NCBI RefSeq assembly: GCF_036867415.1
Contig: NZ_JBAJHU010000004.1
Span: 62,001-126,000, forward strand
DNA: 64,000 nucleotides
Reading direction: 5' to 3'
From: Rossellomorea sp036867415
Lineage (GTDB): Bacteria; Bacillota; Bacilli; Bacillales; Bacillaceae_B
Below, piece after piece: positions 16,997-26,226 of this stretch. Both the position numbers and the translations under genes were made by a program. Position 1 is the stretch's first letter. Every line of letters starts with the position of its first letter. Under the pieces are notes generated by a model. That model made no database searches. It saw nothing but the letters and a program-made list of their open reading frames with translations, and was not told the DNA's origin.

Positions 16997-17677
16997 TTAG
17001 CTTCCTCCTTTAAAACTCGTAATATTTGGTCTAAGATGCTTCAGTACCTGCAGACGGTCGACAACGATCTGACCCTGATCATCTATGTAAGCACATTCCA
17101 TATCGTGCAGATCTTCATCAAGCGGCCGATCAGGTGCACGATTCAAACATTCTGCGATACGCAGCTGGGACGGGAGCATTTTCGAAGCGACGATGACGGC
17201 CTCTTCTTTCCCTTTGCAGCCTGCATGGGCAATTCCCTTTAAAGCACCCAATATGTAGATGTTCCCTCCTGCAAGGATCCTGCCGCCGGGGTTCACATCA
17301 CCTACAATCAGCATATCCCCCGGTGTTTCGATCACTTGTCCTGAGCGAATGACACCTGTAATCGTTTCTATATTTCGTTCATTCATTAATTTTTCTGATT
17401 CACTTTTTGTGACGACATTACTCCATACTTCGTTTACGACCAGATTGCGTTTTTGCCTGACTATTTCTTTCAGCTCTTCCACTTGATCTTCTGTCAGATA
17501 ACGGTTACCCGTTTGGATATTAACCGTGAGTAAAGGGGTCCCTTCCGATTCACGGTAATGTGCAGACAGTTTTTCGTCCAACTCTTTCTTTACATCATCA
17601 AACGAACATTGATCATTGAGATGAAGGGTAAGTCCTTCCTTTGTTCCCTTGATCATTACATTTGGTTTCTTTTTCAT
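16997..17677 (-). CDS. minC: septum site-determining protein MinC
   Basis: Inhibits FtsZ assembly together with MinD. I place the start at ATG 17677, giving 226 residues as in B. subtilis; the GTG at 17692 lies on top of the ribosome site GAGGTG. The N-terminal domain is about residues 1-100, and the C-terminal beta-helix has the typical Gly pattern GDMLIVGDVNPGGRILAGGNIYILGALKGIAHAG, which binds MinD. It lies next to minD. Confidence 0.95.
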   Translation of the reverse strand: MKKKPNVMIKGTKEGLTLHLNDQCSFDDVKKELDEKLSAHYRESEGTPLLTVNIQTGNRYLTEDQVEELKEIVRQKRNLVVNEVWSNVVTKSESEKLMNERNIETITGVIRSGQVIETPGDMLIVGDVNPGGRILAGGNIYILGALKGIAHAGCKGKEEAVIVASKMLPSQLRIAECLNRAPDRPLDEDLHDMECAYIDDQGQIVVDRLQVLKHLRPNITSFKGGS

Positions 17678-17806
17678 GGCGTAATTTTTCACCTCAGTCG
17701 TCTATAAATTCGACATAAGCACGGGCATATCCTTTTTTTCACAAGACAAATTTCGCAATTTCCATGCAAAAAAATATTTTCTTCCTCTCTTTTAACAATC
17801 AAGCTG

Positions 17807-18328
17807 TCAATCTTCCAAAAGCTGCTTTTGCTTCCTTTGAAGAAGTAGTTTGAAAGGATAAGAAAAGATGATATAAAAGACGGCATTCAGCACCAATGTT
17901 GGCCATAAGCGTGAATCGGCAAATTGGATTAGCGTCATGTCTGTACGCTGGATGATGACATTGATCTGATACACAAGAAATTCGAGCACGGATAGATTCA
18001 CTAGAACAATGAGCGCGAATACAACCAGATTATTGTGCAGGATCTTCATCATTGCGTGTGTAAGAAAAACGACAAATGGAAAGAACACTAAATAAATCCC
18101 GTTGATTTCCGTATAGTAAATATCAAACAGGAACCCAAAGATGAATCCATATAATAATGCCGTTTTATATTGAAAGAAACCACATATGAAAAGAATGAAG
18201 ATGATCAAGAAATGAGGCACAAGTGTGCGCTGATCGAATAATTCCATTTCGGGAAAAAGCATGACGAACAGACTTTCACTGTAAAAGATAAAGAGAGTCA
18301 CTAAAGGAAGGATGAGCCGGTTGATCAT
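17807..18328 (-). CDS. mreD: rod shape-determining protein MreD
   Basis: A small polytopic membrane protein of the elongasome. It has 173 residues (172 in B. subtilis), with about five hydrophobic helices and few charged residues. It overlaps mreC by 4 bp (ATGA), which indicates coupling. The 130 bp between mreD and minC hold no recognised signal. Confidence 0.93.
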   Translation of the reverse strand: MINRLILPLVTLFIFYSESLFVMLFPEMELFDQRTLVPHFLIIFILFICGFFQYKTALLYGFIFGFLFDIYYTEINGIYLVFFPFVVFLTHAMMKILHNNLVVFALIVLVNLSVLEFLVYQINVIIQRTDMTLIQFADSRLWPTLVLNAVFYIIFSYPFKLLLQRKQKQLLED

Positions 18329-19209
18329 TGCCCTTCCTCCCCGGTATCCTCTTCAGTCCCTGTCTCGGAAACACCTTTCATTTCACGGTCGATCACCATG
18401 ACGTGCTCTAAATGATAGAAGTCGGCTGCCGGTTTGACATAAGCAGTCTGGGTAAGTCCGTATTGATCAGGCTTGACCTCTTTAACCTCTCCGACCACCA
18501 GCCCTTTTGGAAATACGCCGCCAAGACCGGAAGTGATCACTTTAGAGCCTTTCTCGACTTTCAAATCATTCGGAATCCGTTTGACCAGGATTTCTTTTTT
18601 CTCATTGTCATATCCTTCAATCCAGCCGTTGATATCCTGCTTTCCCTGGATGACAGTTGATATGCGGTTCTTCGTGTTATTTGTTGAAATGAGTTCAACA
18701 GTTGAAGAAAATTCATTGACGCTTTTAACCTTTCCGATCAATCCGGAAGATGAAATCACAGCCATATCGGATTTAATGCCATTCACTTCACCTTTATCGA
18801 TTGTAATCAGTTCATGCCATTGATCAGGGTTTCTCGCAATGACCGTAGCCTGAATGGTATCATAGCTTCTTAAATCTTCCTTCTTTTCTAAAACAGCTCT
18901 CAGCTCTTCATTATCCTGATTCAGGTCCCTTACCTGCGTTTCAAGCTTTACAAGCTCGTCGAGGCGGGATTTCAATTTTTCATTTTCAGTGTATGTATTA
19001 TGAAGATCTTGAACATTTTCTATTACTCCGACAGTATAATTGACGGGCTTGGAAACCAATGATTGTCCGAATCCTACCATATCTTTCACAAACTGCTCCG
19101 GCCAGCTGATGCTGTCTCTTTCCCGTAACGAAAACCCAATTAAAGCTACGAGGACGATGATGCTGACAAGCAGGATGATGAGTCGTTTATTCAGGAAGAA
19201 TTGTGGCAT
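18325..19209 (-). CDS. mreC: rod shape-determining protein MreC
   Basis: An extracytoplasmic scaffold that links MreB to wall synthases. The start is ATG at 19209 (MPQFFLNKRLIILLVSIIVL); a GTG upstream is inside the GAGGTG ribosome site. The 294-residue protein has a single N-terminal membrane helix (residues about 8-27), a coiled coil at about 65-110 (NEKLKSRLDELVKLETQVRD), then the beta-rich MreC domain. The tail is acidic. Confidence 0.95.
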   Translation of the reverse strand: MPQFFLNKRLIILLVSIIVLVALIGFSLRERDSISWPEQFVKDMVGFGQSLVSKPVNYTVGVIENVQDLHNTYTENEKLKSRLDELVKLETQVRDLNQDNEELRAVLEKKEDLRSYDTIQATVIARNPDQWHELITIDKGEVNGIKSDMAVISSSGLIGKVKSVNEFSSTVELISTNNTKNRISTVIQGKQDINGWIEGYDNEKKEILVKRIPNDLKVEKGSKVITSGLGGVFPKGLVVGEVKEVKPDQYGLTQTAYVKPAADFYHLEHVMVIDREMKGVSETGTEEDTGEEGQ

Positions 19210-19316
19210 GCTGTACACCTCAATCTTTTTTTAATTCTATTAAATACTATATCAAAACTTCATCGTTTTTGATATCGTTCACCATATTATTCATTTTTTC
19301 GACATTTACTAAGCGT

Positions 19317-19376
19317 AAAAAAGATGGGGCCGCCTTAAATGTACTAAGGTGAAGTACTTTAAGGAACAGTCCCCAC
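19317..19376 (-). terminator. large imperfect hairpin terminator after mreB
   Basis: On the minus strand TGGGG, TCCTTAAA and GTACT segments pair with AGTAC, TTTAAGG and CCCCA, then TCTTTTTT follows. It would reduce read-through from mreB to mreC. Its loop-proximal AAGTACTTTAAGG also occurs at the terminator at 50034-50085. Confidence 0.7.
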
Positions 19377-19390
19377 TTCTTATCTAAAGA

Positions 19391-20398
19391 TTATTTACCG
19401 CGATTTTTGAAAAGGTGGATATGATCGAGTGCTTTACCTGTGCCGATCGCAACGCAATCAAGAGGTTCTTCAGCGATAAGGACTGGCATTTTCGTTTCAT
19501 CACTGATCACTTTATCCATATTCCGGAGCAGCGCGCCACCGCCTGTCAACACAATCCCTCTATCCATGATGTCTGCTGCCAGTTCAGGTGGTGTCTTCTC
19601 CAGTGTACTCTTAACAGCATCGACAATCGTATATACCGTATCATGAAGTGCAGAAGCAATTTCAGCAGCTGTCACTTCAATCGTTTTCGGCAGACCTGTC
19701 AAAAGGTCGCGTCCGCGGATTTCCATCGATTCGATTCCTTCAGGATCTCCTGCTGAACCGACTTCCATCTTGATCGTTTCAGACGTACGGTCACCGATCA
19801 TCAGGTTATACGTCTTACGGATGTAATTGACGATGGCATCATCCATTTCATCGCCTGCTACACGGATGGATTGACTGGTCACGATCCCCCCGAGCGAAAT
19901 GATGGCAACTTCTGTCGTCCCGCCGCCGATGTCCACGACCATGCTGCCCGTCGGCTCCCAGACTGGAAGGTTGGCACCGATGGCAGCTGCGAAGGGTTCT
20001 TCGATCGTATACGCATCCCTTGCCCCTGCCTGTCTTGTCGCGTCAATGACCGCACGTTCTTCCACACCGGTAATTCCGGACGGGACACATACCATAACAT
20101 ACGGCTTTCTTGAAAATGCATTTTTATTTTTCACAGCCTGCTTTATGTAATATTTCATCATTGTAGCAGTCGTTTCGTAGTCTGCAATGACTCCGTCTTT
20201 CATCGGTCGTAGTGCAACTACATTCCCCGGTGTTCTTCCAATCATATTTTTTGCATCGTTCCCGACGGCAACGATTTGTTTATTATCAGTTTGAAGTGCC
20301 ACTACGGAAGGCTCGCGCACAACGATGCCTTTTCCTTTTACATACACCAATGTGTTAGCTGTTCCTAAGTCAATTCCTAAATCCTTCGTTCCAAACAT
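19391..20398 (-). CDS. mreB: rod shape-determining actin homologue MreB
   Basis: An actin-like filament protein that guides cylindrical wall synthesis. The 335-residue protein has the phosphate 1 motif DLGIDLGTANTLVY, phosphate 2 VVDIGGGTTEVAII and adenosine motif GIVLTGGGALLRN. It starts with ATG behind AGGGAG. The 230 bp upstream hold no strong promoter match; TTGGAC with AT-rich boxes 17-19 bp downstream is the best guess. Confidence 0.97.
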   Translation of the reverse strand: MFGTKDLGIDLGTANTLVYVKGKGIVVREPSVVALQTDNKQIVAVGNDAKNMIGRTPGNVVALRPMKDGVIADYETTATMMKYYIKQAVKNKNAFSRKPYVMVCVPSGITGVEERAVIDATRQAGARDAYTIEEPFAAAIGANLPVWEPTGSMVVDIGGGTTEVAIISLGGIVTSQSIRVAGDEMDDAIVNYIRKTYNLMIGDRTSETIKMEVGSAGDPEGIESMEIRGRDLLTGLPKTIEVTAAEIASALHDTVYTIVDAVKSTLEKTPPELAADIMDRGIVLTGGGALLRNMDKVISDETKMPVLIAEEPLDCVAIGTGKALDHIHLFKNRGK

Positions 20399-20628
20399 GA
20401 ATGGTATCTCCCTTTCTGATACAAATTGGCTGGTCTATATTTAACTAAACAGGAGAGTTGTCCAAACTCTTAATCCTCGATTTTTTTACAATAATTGATA
20501 TTTCATGACATAACGAAAAGACCCATCCTTAGAGAGAATGACTCTTTTTTAATGAGCTACGTTTTGAATCGCCTATTTGCAAAAATCATAAGCATAATTA
20601 TATCGTAATCATTAAAAAAATCCTAGTG

Positions 20629-21339
20629 TCATAAATAACCTTTTTCTTTTAAACTGATAAATTTTTTCTCTCCTATTATAAGATGATCCAGTATATCAAT
20701 ACCAATGATTCGACCGCATTCTACCAATCTCTTCGTCACCTCGATGTCTTCCCTGCTTGGAGTAGGGTCCCCGGACGGGTGGTTATGGATACAGATGATC
20801 GATGCAGCCGATCGCCTGAATGCTTCTTTGAATACCTCCCTGGGGTGCACGATCGACGCGTTCAGGCTGCCGATGAATATGGTCTGTTTATGGAGAACTT
20901 GATTTTTTGTATTGAGGTAGAGGCATACGAAGTGTTCCTGAGCCAGGAATCTCATGTCATTCATGACATAATTAGCCCCGTCTTCCGGGGAGCGGATGCT
21001 GTAACGGTCATCGAACGCAAGATTGCCGATCCTCCTGCCAAGTTCGACGGCAGCCATGATCTGGACGGCCTTTGCAAGCCCGATGCCTTTAGTTTTCGTG
21101 ATTTCTTCAAGCGACGCGTCCTTTAATAAATTCAGACCGTCAAAACTTGTCAGCAGCCGGTTTGACAGCTGAAGAACAGATTCGGATTTTGTCCCTGTAC
21201 GGAGCAGGATCGCCAGCAATTCCTGATTCGAGAGACTGGCGGCACCGCTTTGGACTAGCCGCTCCCTCGGTCTTTCATCCTGGGGGAAGTCCCGTATCAT
21301 CAATTTATTCTCACTCTGTTTCGGCAGTGTTTTTTCCAT
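20629..21339 (-). CDS. radC: RadC family JAB/MPN protein
   Basis: A 236-residue RadC family member. The N-terminal helix-hairpin-helix part (ITKTKGIGLAKAVQIMAAVELG, about 75-96) suggests DNA contact. The C-terminal JAMM metal motif is intact in HNHPSGDPTPSREDIEVT, preceded by the conserved Glu in the FKEAFR region. The family's role is unsettled; a repair role was claimed and later questioned, and B. subtilis RadC affects competence. It lies between mreB and maf, as in B. subtilis. Confidence 0.95.
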   Translation of the reverse strand: MEKTLPKQSENKLMIRDFPQDERPRERLVQSGAASLSNQELLAILLRTGTKSESVLQLSNRLLTSFDGLNLLKDASLEEITKTKGIGLAKAVQIMAAVELGRRIGNLAFDDRYSIRSPEDGANYVMNDMRFLAQEHFVCLYLNTKNQVLHKQTIFIGSLNASIVHPREVFKEAFRRSAASIICIHNHPSGDPTPSREDIEVTKRLVECGRIIGIDILDHLIIGEKKFISLKEKGYL

Positions 21340-21370
21340 TGGTCCTCCTTTATCCGTTAAAGGAGTCGTT

Positions 21371-21937
21371 CTATTGAAGATGTCCCATCTCGTGCAGTGC
21401 CCGGTAAACCCTTGAGAGGGGCAAGCCGACGACAGAGAAATAATCCCCTTTAATTTCTTTCACGAGTTTTGCCCCGAGTCCCTGGATTCCGTAAGCCCCG
21501 GCTTTATCGAAAGGTTCTTCAGAAGCGATATAGCCTTCGATCTCCCTGGATGTCAACTCCCAAAACGTAACATCTGTTTTTTCATAAAATAAAGATTGGT
21601 TTTCACCATGAAGAATCGCCACACCAGTATATACCTCGTGTGTTTCACCAGACAGCATGGCAAGCATCTCGTTTGCCTCTTCTTTCGACCGTGGTTTTCC
21701 GAGGATCGAATCACCGAGCGCCACTACTGTATCTGCCCCTAATACATATGACTCAGGATATTTTCTTGAAATTTCGTTTGCTTTTTTCATGGCAAGTTCC
21801 ATTACCACTTCATGGGGTTTTAAATGTGGGGCAACTGTTTCAACGACCTGGCTGCTCATAACAGAGAAGGAAAGTTGAATTTGCTGAAGAAGCTCTTTGC
21901 GTCGAGGAGATTGTGAAGCAAGTATGAGGTTGGACAT
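21371..21937 (-). CDS. maf: Maf, nucleoside triphosphate pyrophosphatase
   Basis: Hydrolyses non-canonical or modified NTPs and is linked to septum inhibition. I take ATG 21937 as start (MSNLILASQSPRRKELLQQI), giving 188 residues (189 in B. subtilis). The frame stays open upstream to 22147, but that part overlaps the spoIIB tail and a terminator and matches nothing. The SxSPRR motif and the Glu/Lys pair (VVETVAPHLKPHEVV) and GADTVV are typical. Confidence 0.95.
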   Translation of the reverse strand: MSNLILASQSPRRKELLQQIQLSFSVMSSQVVETVAPHLKPHEVVMELAMKKANEISRKYPESYVLGADTVVALGDSILGKPRSKEEANEMLAMLSGETHEVYTGVAILHGENQSLFYEKTDVTFWELTSREIEGYIASEEPFDKAGAYGIQGLGAKLVKEIKGDYFSVVGLPLSRVYRALHEMGHLQ

Positions 21938-22018
21938 ACACCATACCAGTCCTTTCCAGTATAGATTGGGAGATACAGAATAATCGTACCAAATCCTTCC
22001 TCCATAAACAAGCAGAAG

Positions 22019-22047
22019 GCGACAAGTAGTTGCACCACTTGTCGCCC
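22019..22047 (-). terminator. hairpin after spoIIB
   Basis: A 10-bp perfect stem (GGCGACAAGT with ACTTGTCGCC), loop of 9, with a weak T-run (TTCTGCTTGTTT). It lies between the spoIIB stop and maf. Confidence 0.6.
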
Positions 22048-22085
22048 CATTTATTATTTCCTGGAAAATAGTCGTAAAACCGTGT

Positions 22086-23069
22086 TTATTGTAATTTGCT
22101 GTATGATTCAAGATATCCCAAGAGCTCTCCCTGGACTTTCGCCGCATCCTCTGATGTCTTCATTGCCAGTGTCTGCTTGGCGGCATTCGCTACCGATTCT
22201 TTCATTTCCACGATTGTTTCTTGCTGAACGTTGAACTTCTCGATTTCTTTCAATCCGGATTCAATGGTTTCCGAGGCAGATTCATTCGCTTTTCCATTCA
22301 ACACGCCACTGCTGCTCTCTTCGGCTAGAATGGCATAGAGCCCGCTGGCTTTTTCAAGGAATGATTTTTCTTCTTTTGTTGCCTTGACCTCTTTTGAACC
22401 AAGCTGGAAGTCTTTGGCGTATACTTCCACTCCACCCTTCTTCATGTCTTCCCCGAGAAGTTTAGCCGTTTCGAGATCCGCTGACACTCCAAGCAGCAGG
22501 AACCACTGCCCATCCTTTTCAATAGAGGCGCTGGTGATCCCTTTTGAGGTCAAAGTGTCCTGCATGGCAGTCAATGTTTCTTGGGAGGAAAAGACTCCCC
22601 CCTGCAGGACGGAAGTCGAAAATTCCTTCAGTCCGACAACGGATGCAGTTTCACTTCCCTCTGCCACGCCTGCCTCGGTCTTGTCCTGTAATGAAGCTGC
22701 CGGTACGGCTCCTCCATCCGTTGTCGTGATTACTTTCAGGGTTCCAAATCCGAGTACGGCTCCGACGACTACCGCCCCGATAATGGACATGAGAAGATTT
22801 ACGGAATGATGAAAAGGATTTTTAAATGATTTCTTTTTCTTCACTTTCTTGCCGCTCACATAATTGATTTTTTTGTATTCCTTTGGAGGCTGTGGAGCTT
22901 CGTCAGGCAGGATCCAATCAAAGCCCTGATCTTCAAGCTTCTCTTCTCCTGCTGCCGTTTCCTTTTTCCCCAGCTTCCAATCGTGTACACGATAATCCTC
23001 TTCGAAATCCGTACTCTCACCATTTATTTTGATGGAGATTTTTTTATCACCTTTAGACTTGTCCACCAT
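22086..23069 (-). CDS. spoIIB: SpoIIB, stage II sporulation protein
   Basis: Helps localise the engulfment machinery at the sporulation septum. The start is ATG 23069, five bases after GGAGGG. The 327-residue protein has a charged cytoplasmic part (1-105), one membrane helix (LLMSIIGAVVVGAVLGFGTL) and a SPOR-like domain (from VLQGGVFSSQETLTAMQDTL through VEVYAKDF), which would bind denuded glycan. Its position before the comC/pilus genes matches spoIIB-comC-folC in B. subtilis. Sequence identity in this family is low; the assignment rests on layout and synteny. Confidence 0.85.
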   Translation of the reverse strand: MVDKSKGDKKISIKINGESTDFEEDYRVHDWKLGKKETAAGEEKLEDQGFDWILPDEAPQPPKEYKKINYVSGKKVKKKKSFKNPFHHSVNLLMSIIGAVVVGAVLGFGTLKVITTTDGGAVPAASLQDKTEAGVAEGSETASVVGLKEFSTSVLQGGVFSSQETLTAMQDTLTSKGITSASIEKDGQWFLLLGVSADLETAKLLGEDMKKGGVEVYAKDFQLGSKEVKATKEEKSFLEKASGLYAILAEESSSGVLNGKANESASETIESGLKEIEKFNVQQETIVEMKESVANAAKQTLAMKTSEDAAKVQGELLGYLESYSKLQ

Positions 23070-23112
23070 CGCCACCCTCCTTCATCTATTTTTTTCCATG
23101 CTATCACATCCC

Positions 23113-23148
23113 ATAAAAAAAAGAACAAGACTTTTGTCGTCTTGTCCT
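23113..23148 (-). terminator. terminator of the type IV pilus operon
   Basis: On the minus strand GGACAAGAC pairs with GTCTTGTTC around a 7-base loop, then eight T. It lies just after the pilO-like gene and ends the pilus operon before spoIIB. Confidence 0.85.
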
Positions 23149-23189
23149 AAGAGGTTTTCGTCAAATTTTTCATTTAAGAAAAGGAGGGC

Positions 23190-23894
23190 CTATTCGTTTG
23201 GAAATTGAGGGAACGGGTCCTTTTTAAAGGAAGGTGACGGGCTTTGAATGGACGGTAGTCCGTCTTTAAGGTCTTCGAGTTTCGGGGTGAAGAAAGCGGA
23301 TGCAGTCAGTTCAAAGGTAATCGTGTCCTCACTGTACCCCTCCATGCTTTCCTTCAGTTCCTCCTCACCTTCGAAATAGAAACCGTTGATTTCGACAATG
23401 CGTTCAAGGCTTTCCAGTTCTTCAAGGAATTGTTCCATCTCGAAATAGGACGGTGACTCTACGATCATCGTCATTTGCAGCCTTTTTAATAGAGGTGGAA
23501 GCTGAGTTTCCTTGACGGGGTCACCGTCTGACTCTTCATCTTTCTGAGCTGCAAGGGGGCCGTCAGTTTTCTCGAAGTGAATGGATTGAATCGTGCTCCC
23601 GGAAATCAGTTCTGCTTTTTCAAGATCCAGTATCACACTCTCGGTTAAGGGTCCGGCAGGTATTTTCTGTTGCAGTGATGCGGAATCGGCCGTCATGTTT
23701 TCATCGATACTGTTTACTTTGTTCTCGACGGCTTCCAGCAATTTACTCTGAATCGAAAGTTCCTCCTCTTTATATTGGAGCCTTTCCTCCAACGGCTTAA
23801 TGAGGAAAAAGTGGAGAACCAGAGCCATGAGTATACCGGCCGCAATCAGGCTTATGAATATTGACCATTGCTTTCTAGTAAAATCGATTTTCAT
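23190..23894 (-). CDS. pilO: PilO-like type IV pilus assembly protein
   Basis: A 234-residue protein with a short cytoplasmic head, one membrane helix at about 12-33 (FISLIAAGILMALVLHFFLI), a coiled coil to about residue 75 (EERLQYKEEELSIQSKLLEA) and a ferredoxin-like external domain, with a Pro/Ser-rich tail. This is the PilO/GspM layout. It overlaps the PilN-like gene by 4 bp. With PilM and PilN it forms the alignment complex that carries force from the cytoplasmic motor. Sequence conservation is low; the call depends on layout and order. Confidence 0.8.
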   Translation of the reverse strand: MKIDFTRKQWSIFISLIAAGILMALVLHFFLIKPLEERLQYKEEELSIQSKLLEAVENKVNSIDENMTADSASLQQKIPAGPLTESVILDLEKAELISGSTIQSIHFEKTDGPLAAQKDEESDGDPVKETQLPPLLKRLQMTMIVESPSYFEMEQFLEELESLERIVEINGFYFEGEEELKESMEGYSEDTITFELTASAFFTPKLEDLKDGLPSIQSPSPSFKKDPFPQFPNE

Positions 23895-24484
23895 TCGACT
23901 TCCTCCTTTTCAGAAAGAAGTGCATGTAGTTTGCCGGAATCCAGGTGGAGTCTATAGGATGCCAAATATCTCGGCAGGATGTCTTCCGCTTCATTCTCAT
24001 CGATTTCTTCCGTCGTGATTTCAAGGATTTCAGTATCCTTGATCCACTTCATGGTTCTAAGATGAGAAAGATAGAATGCCGCTTCCCTGGAGGAATCAAA
24101 TTGAATGGTCAGGCTGATGGCATCTTTGTCACTATACTCAAATTCCCGGATAAAGCCTCTTTCGGGTAAGAGGGAGATCAATTCGTTCAGAAGCGGCACT
24201 GTTTTAACCTTGTAGGTCATCATTTTTTGAACCGCTTCACTCAATTGACCGGTACCGTCAGATGTTTCTGCACCGAGTACTTTAGACTGCTGCAAGTCGA
24301 TGATTTTTTTAACTGAAACAATCTTTTCATCTGTCCTCTTTATATCAGCAAGCAAATTCTGCCAGGTCAGCATCATGAAAAGAGCAATAAGAATGAACAC
24401 CCCCGCAGTACCCAGGACGCTGTATGTAAAAGCCGTCCGTTTTTTTTCTCTTTGGGGCAATAGGTTAATATCAATAAGTTTCAC
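23891..24484 (-). CDS. pilN: PilN-like type IV pilus assembly protein
   Basis: A 197-residue protein that starts MKLIDINLLPQREKKR; the INLLPxRE peptide is the PilN segment that docks into PilM. One membrane helix spans about 22-42 and is followed by a coiled coil and a PilN/GspL-like periplasmic fold. The start is GTG behind AGAGGTG. It overlaps pilM by 14 bp and pilO by 4 bp, so the three are tightly coupled. Confidence 0.88.
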   Translation of the reverse strand: MKLIDINLLPQREKKRTAFTYSVLGTAGVFILIALFMMLTWQNLLADIKRTDEKIVSVKKIIDLQQSKVLGAETSDGTGQLSEAVQKMMTYKVKTVPLLNELISLLPERGFIREFEYSDKDAISLTIQFDSSREAAFYLSHLRTMKWIKDTEILEITTEEIDENEAEDILPRYLASYRLHLDSGKLHALLSEKEEVE

Positions 24485-25442
24485 TATGCTGCACCTCTTT
24501 TAATGCTAGACCTAAAGCGATGGCAAACCCCGGCGGCACTCTTTCATCATTAAGTGTCACAGCGTTTTTCAACTGCAGGAATTCAACGGGTATCGAAACC
24601 CTCTCCTGCAATTGTTCTTTAAGCTCATTCAATCGGGGATGGTCGCCGCTGACAACCGCTTTCTCGACAGATTGCTCACCTTTGTTTAAGGAGTAATGGT
24701 AAAAGTTCATCACTTTCTCGATTTCATTAAGCGCATCCTGAAGAATGGGCACCGGGTATAACTGCTCTGTTGCCTTGTCCGTCATTTCAACCTCCAAGAC
24801 GATCGGCCGGGTGAAAATTGGTTCATGCTTGTGAAAGATCGAGATGGTCAAGAGCTGTTCATCCATATGAAGCAGCATGGTATGCTCATTCGGCAATGCC
24901 TTTCTGTCAAGAAGAATGGAGCGATATAAGGCAAGCGGTGCAATATCCGCAGCAGCAGGCTTCAATTTCACTTCTTCAAGCAGCCCTTTGTAGCTCTTGA
25001 CGATTTCCTCCTGGGAGGCAACCAGTAATACCTCCTGATTCTCACCCGGTCTTTCCAATAAAGAATAGTCGAACACCGGGTCTTCGAAGGGTAGATGAAT
25101 GCTTGATCCGATTTCAAGGAAGAGATATCCCTCCATCTCATCTTCCCTGATATCAGATGGGATTGATACTTTTCTCAGGACCACAAATGGATCCGGTACC
25201 ACGAAACGGACCGATTTCCGTTTGATTTTCCATTCGTCTATGCACTCTTCCAGAATAAACAGAAGTGTTTCCCGATCGAAGATCTTTCCGCCTTTGATCA
25301 CTCCATCCGGGAGAAGGCGCTCACCCATTGAAGCGACCAGCATTGCGGAAGACTGTTTCAGCTCGAGAAATCGGATACAATGGTCTGTGAATACAATATT
25401 TGCTGTTTTAGAAGAATTTGAAAGAAACGATAGAAAACCCAT
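24471..25442 (-). CDS. pilM: PilM, actin-like type IV pilus assembly ATPase-fold protein
   Basis: A cytoplasmic actin-fold protein that binds the PilN N-terminus. It has 323 residues, with the family's opening strand (ANIVFTDHCIRFLELK), the KSVRFVVPDPFVVLRKVSIP segment and the late AVVSGDHPRLNELKEQL/GFAIALGLAL parts of the ATP-binding core. It follows the prepilin peptidase by 26 bp. Identity to Gram-negative PilM is modest but the order PilM-PilN-PilO is diagnostic. Confidence 0.9.
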   Translation of the reverse strand: MGFLSFLSNSSKTANIVFTDHCIRFLELKQSSAMLVASMGERLLPDGVIKGGKIFDRETLLFILEECIDEWKIKRKSVRFVVPDPFVVLRKVSIPSDIREDEMEGYLFLEIGSSIHLPFEDPVFDYSLLERPGENQEVLLVASQEEIVKSYKGLLEEVKLKPAAADIAPLALYRSILLDRKALPNEHTMLLHMDEQLLTISIFHKHEPIFTRPIVLEVEMTDKATEQLYPVPILQDALNEIEKVMNFYHYSLNKGEQSVEKAVVSGDHPRLNELKEQLQERVSIPVEFLQLKNAVTLNDERVPPGFAIALGLALKEVQHSETY

Positions 25443-25468
25443 GAACCGGACCCTTCCTTTGCATTACT

Positions 25469-26218
25469 TTAATAGAATGATGATAGATAAAGAGAAATAA
25501 TCGTGTCTCCATACAGATAAGCCAGAATCGTCCCTGCCGCGATAAATGGACCGAATGGAATCGGCTTCCCTTTTTCAATAAGCTTGAAAGCCAGGGCAGT
25601 CAGTCCGATGACCGCCCCAAGGAATGTGGCAATCATAAAGGAGAGGATCGTCACCTTCACACCTGCAGCAAGACCGATGACCCCATATAGTTTGATGTCC
25701 CCTCCACCCATTCCGCCCCTGCTTATGATCGCAATGAGCAGAAGCAGCCCGAACCCGAGCGCTCCCCCTGCCAGGCTGTCCCACCAGGGCGAAAGCGGGA
25801 TGAAGAGACGTTCTGGAATGATCAGCACCAGGAAAAAAAGAAGGACCTTATCAGGAATGACCATATATTTAAGGTCGGACACCGTAATGATGACCAGCAT
25901 CGATATCAGGGTCCATGCGGCCAGCAGCTCCCATTGCATCCCAAGCTGCAGATAAGCTAGTACAAATAGCCCGGCATTCAATGCCTCCATAAATGGATAT
26001 AAAGGAGAAATGCGCCCTTTGCACCGGCGGCATTTCCCCTTTTGGATGAGATATGAACATACAGGTATGAGCTCAAGTGCGGTCAATTGATGATGGCAGT
26101 ATGGACAGCTCGACCTTGGTTTGACGATTGATTTCTTTAATGGCACCCTCAGGCCGACTACGTTGTAGAAGGAGCCCAGGAGGAGTGCATAGAGGGTGAT
26201 GATTAGTAAAATACTCAT
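25469..26218 (-). CDS. comC: prepilin peptidase (ComC/PilD)
   Basis: A bifunctional leader peptidase and N-methylase for type IV prepilins. The 249-residue polytopic protein has the zinc-type Cys pairs CPYCHH and CRRCKG in the cytoplasmic N-terminal loop (about 38-80), and the two catalytic aspartates in VSDLKYMVIPD and GGGDIKLYG. B. subtilis has its comC at this same place, between spoIIB and folC, without the pilus genes. Here it sits directly after the pilin gene, its likely substrate. Confidence 0.94.
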   Translation of the reverse strand: MSILLIITLYALLLGSFYNVVGLRVPLKKSIVKPRSSCPYCHHQLTALELIPVCSYLIQKGKCRRCKGRISPLYPFMEALNAGLFVLAYLQLGMQWELLAAWTLISMLVIITVSDLKYMVIPDKVLLFFLVLIIPERLFIPLSPWWDSLAGGALGFGLLLLIAIISRGGMGGGDIKLYGVIGLAAGVKVTILSFMIATFLGAVIGLTALAFKLIEKGKPIPFGPFIAAGTILAYLYGDTIISLYLSSFY

Positions 26219-26226
26219 TTCAAACC

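Noticed and set aside
21938..22147. N-terminal extension of Maf
   Set aside because: The extension overlaps the spoIIB tail and a hairpin; family members start at MSNLILASQSPRR.
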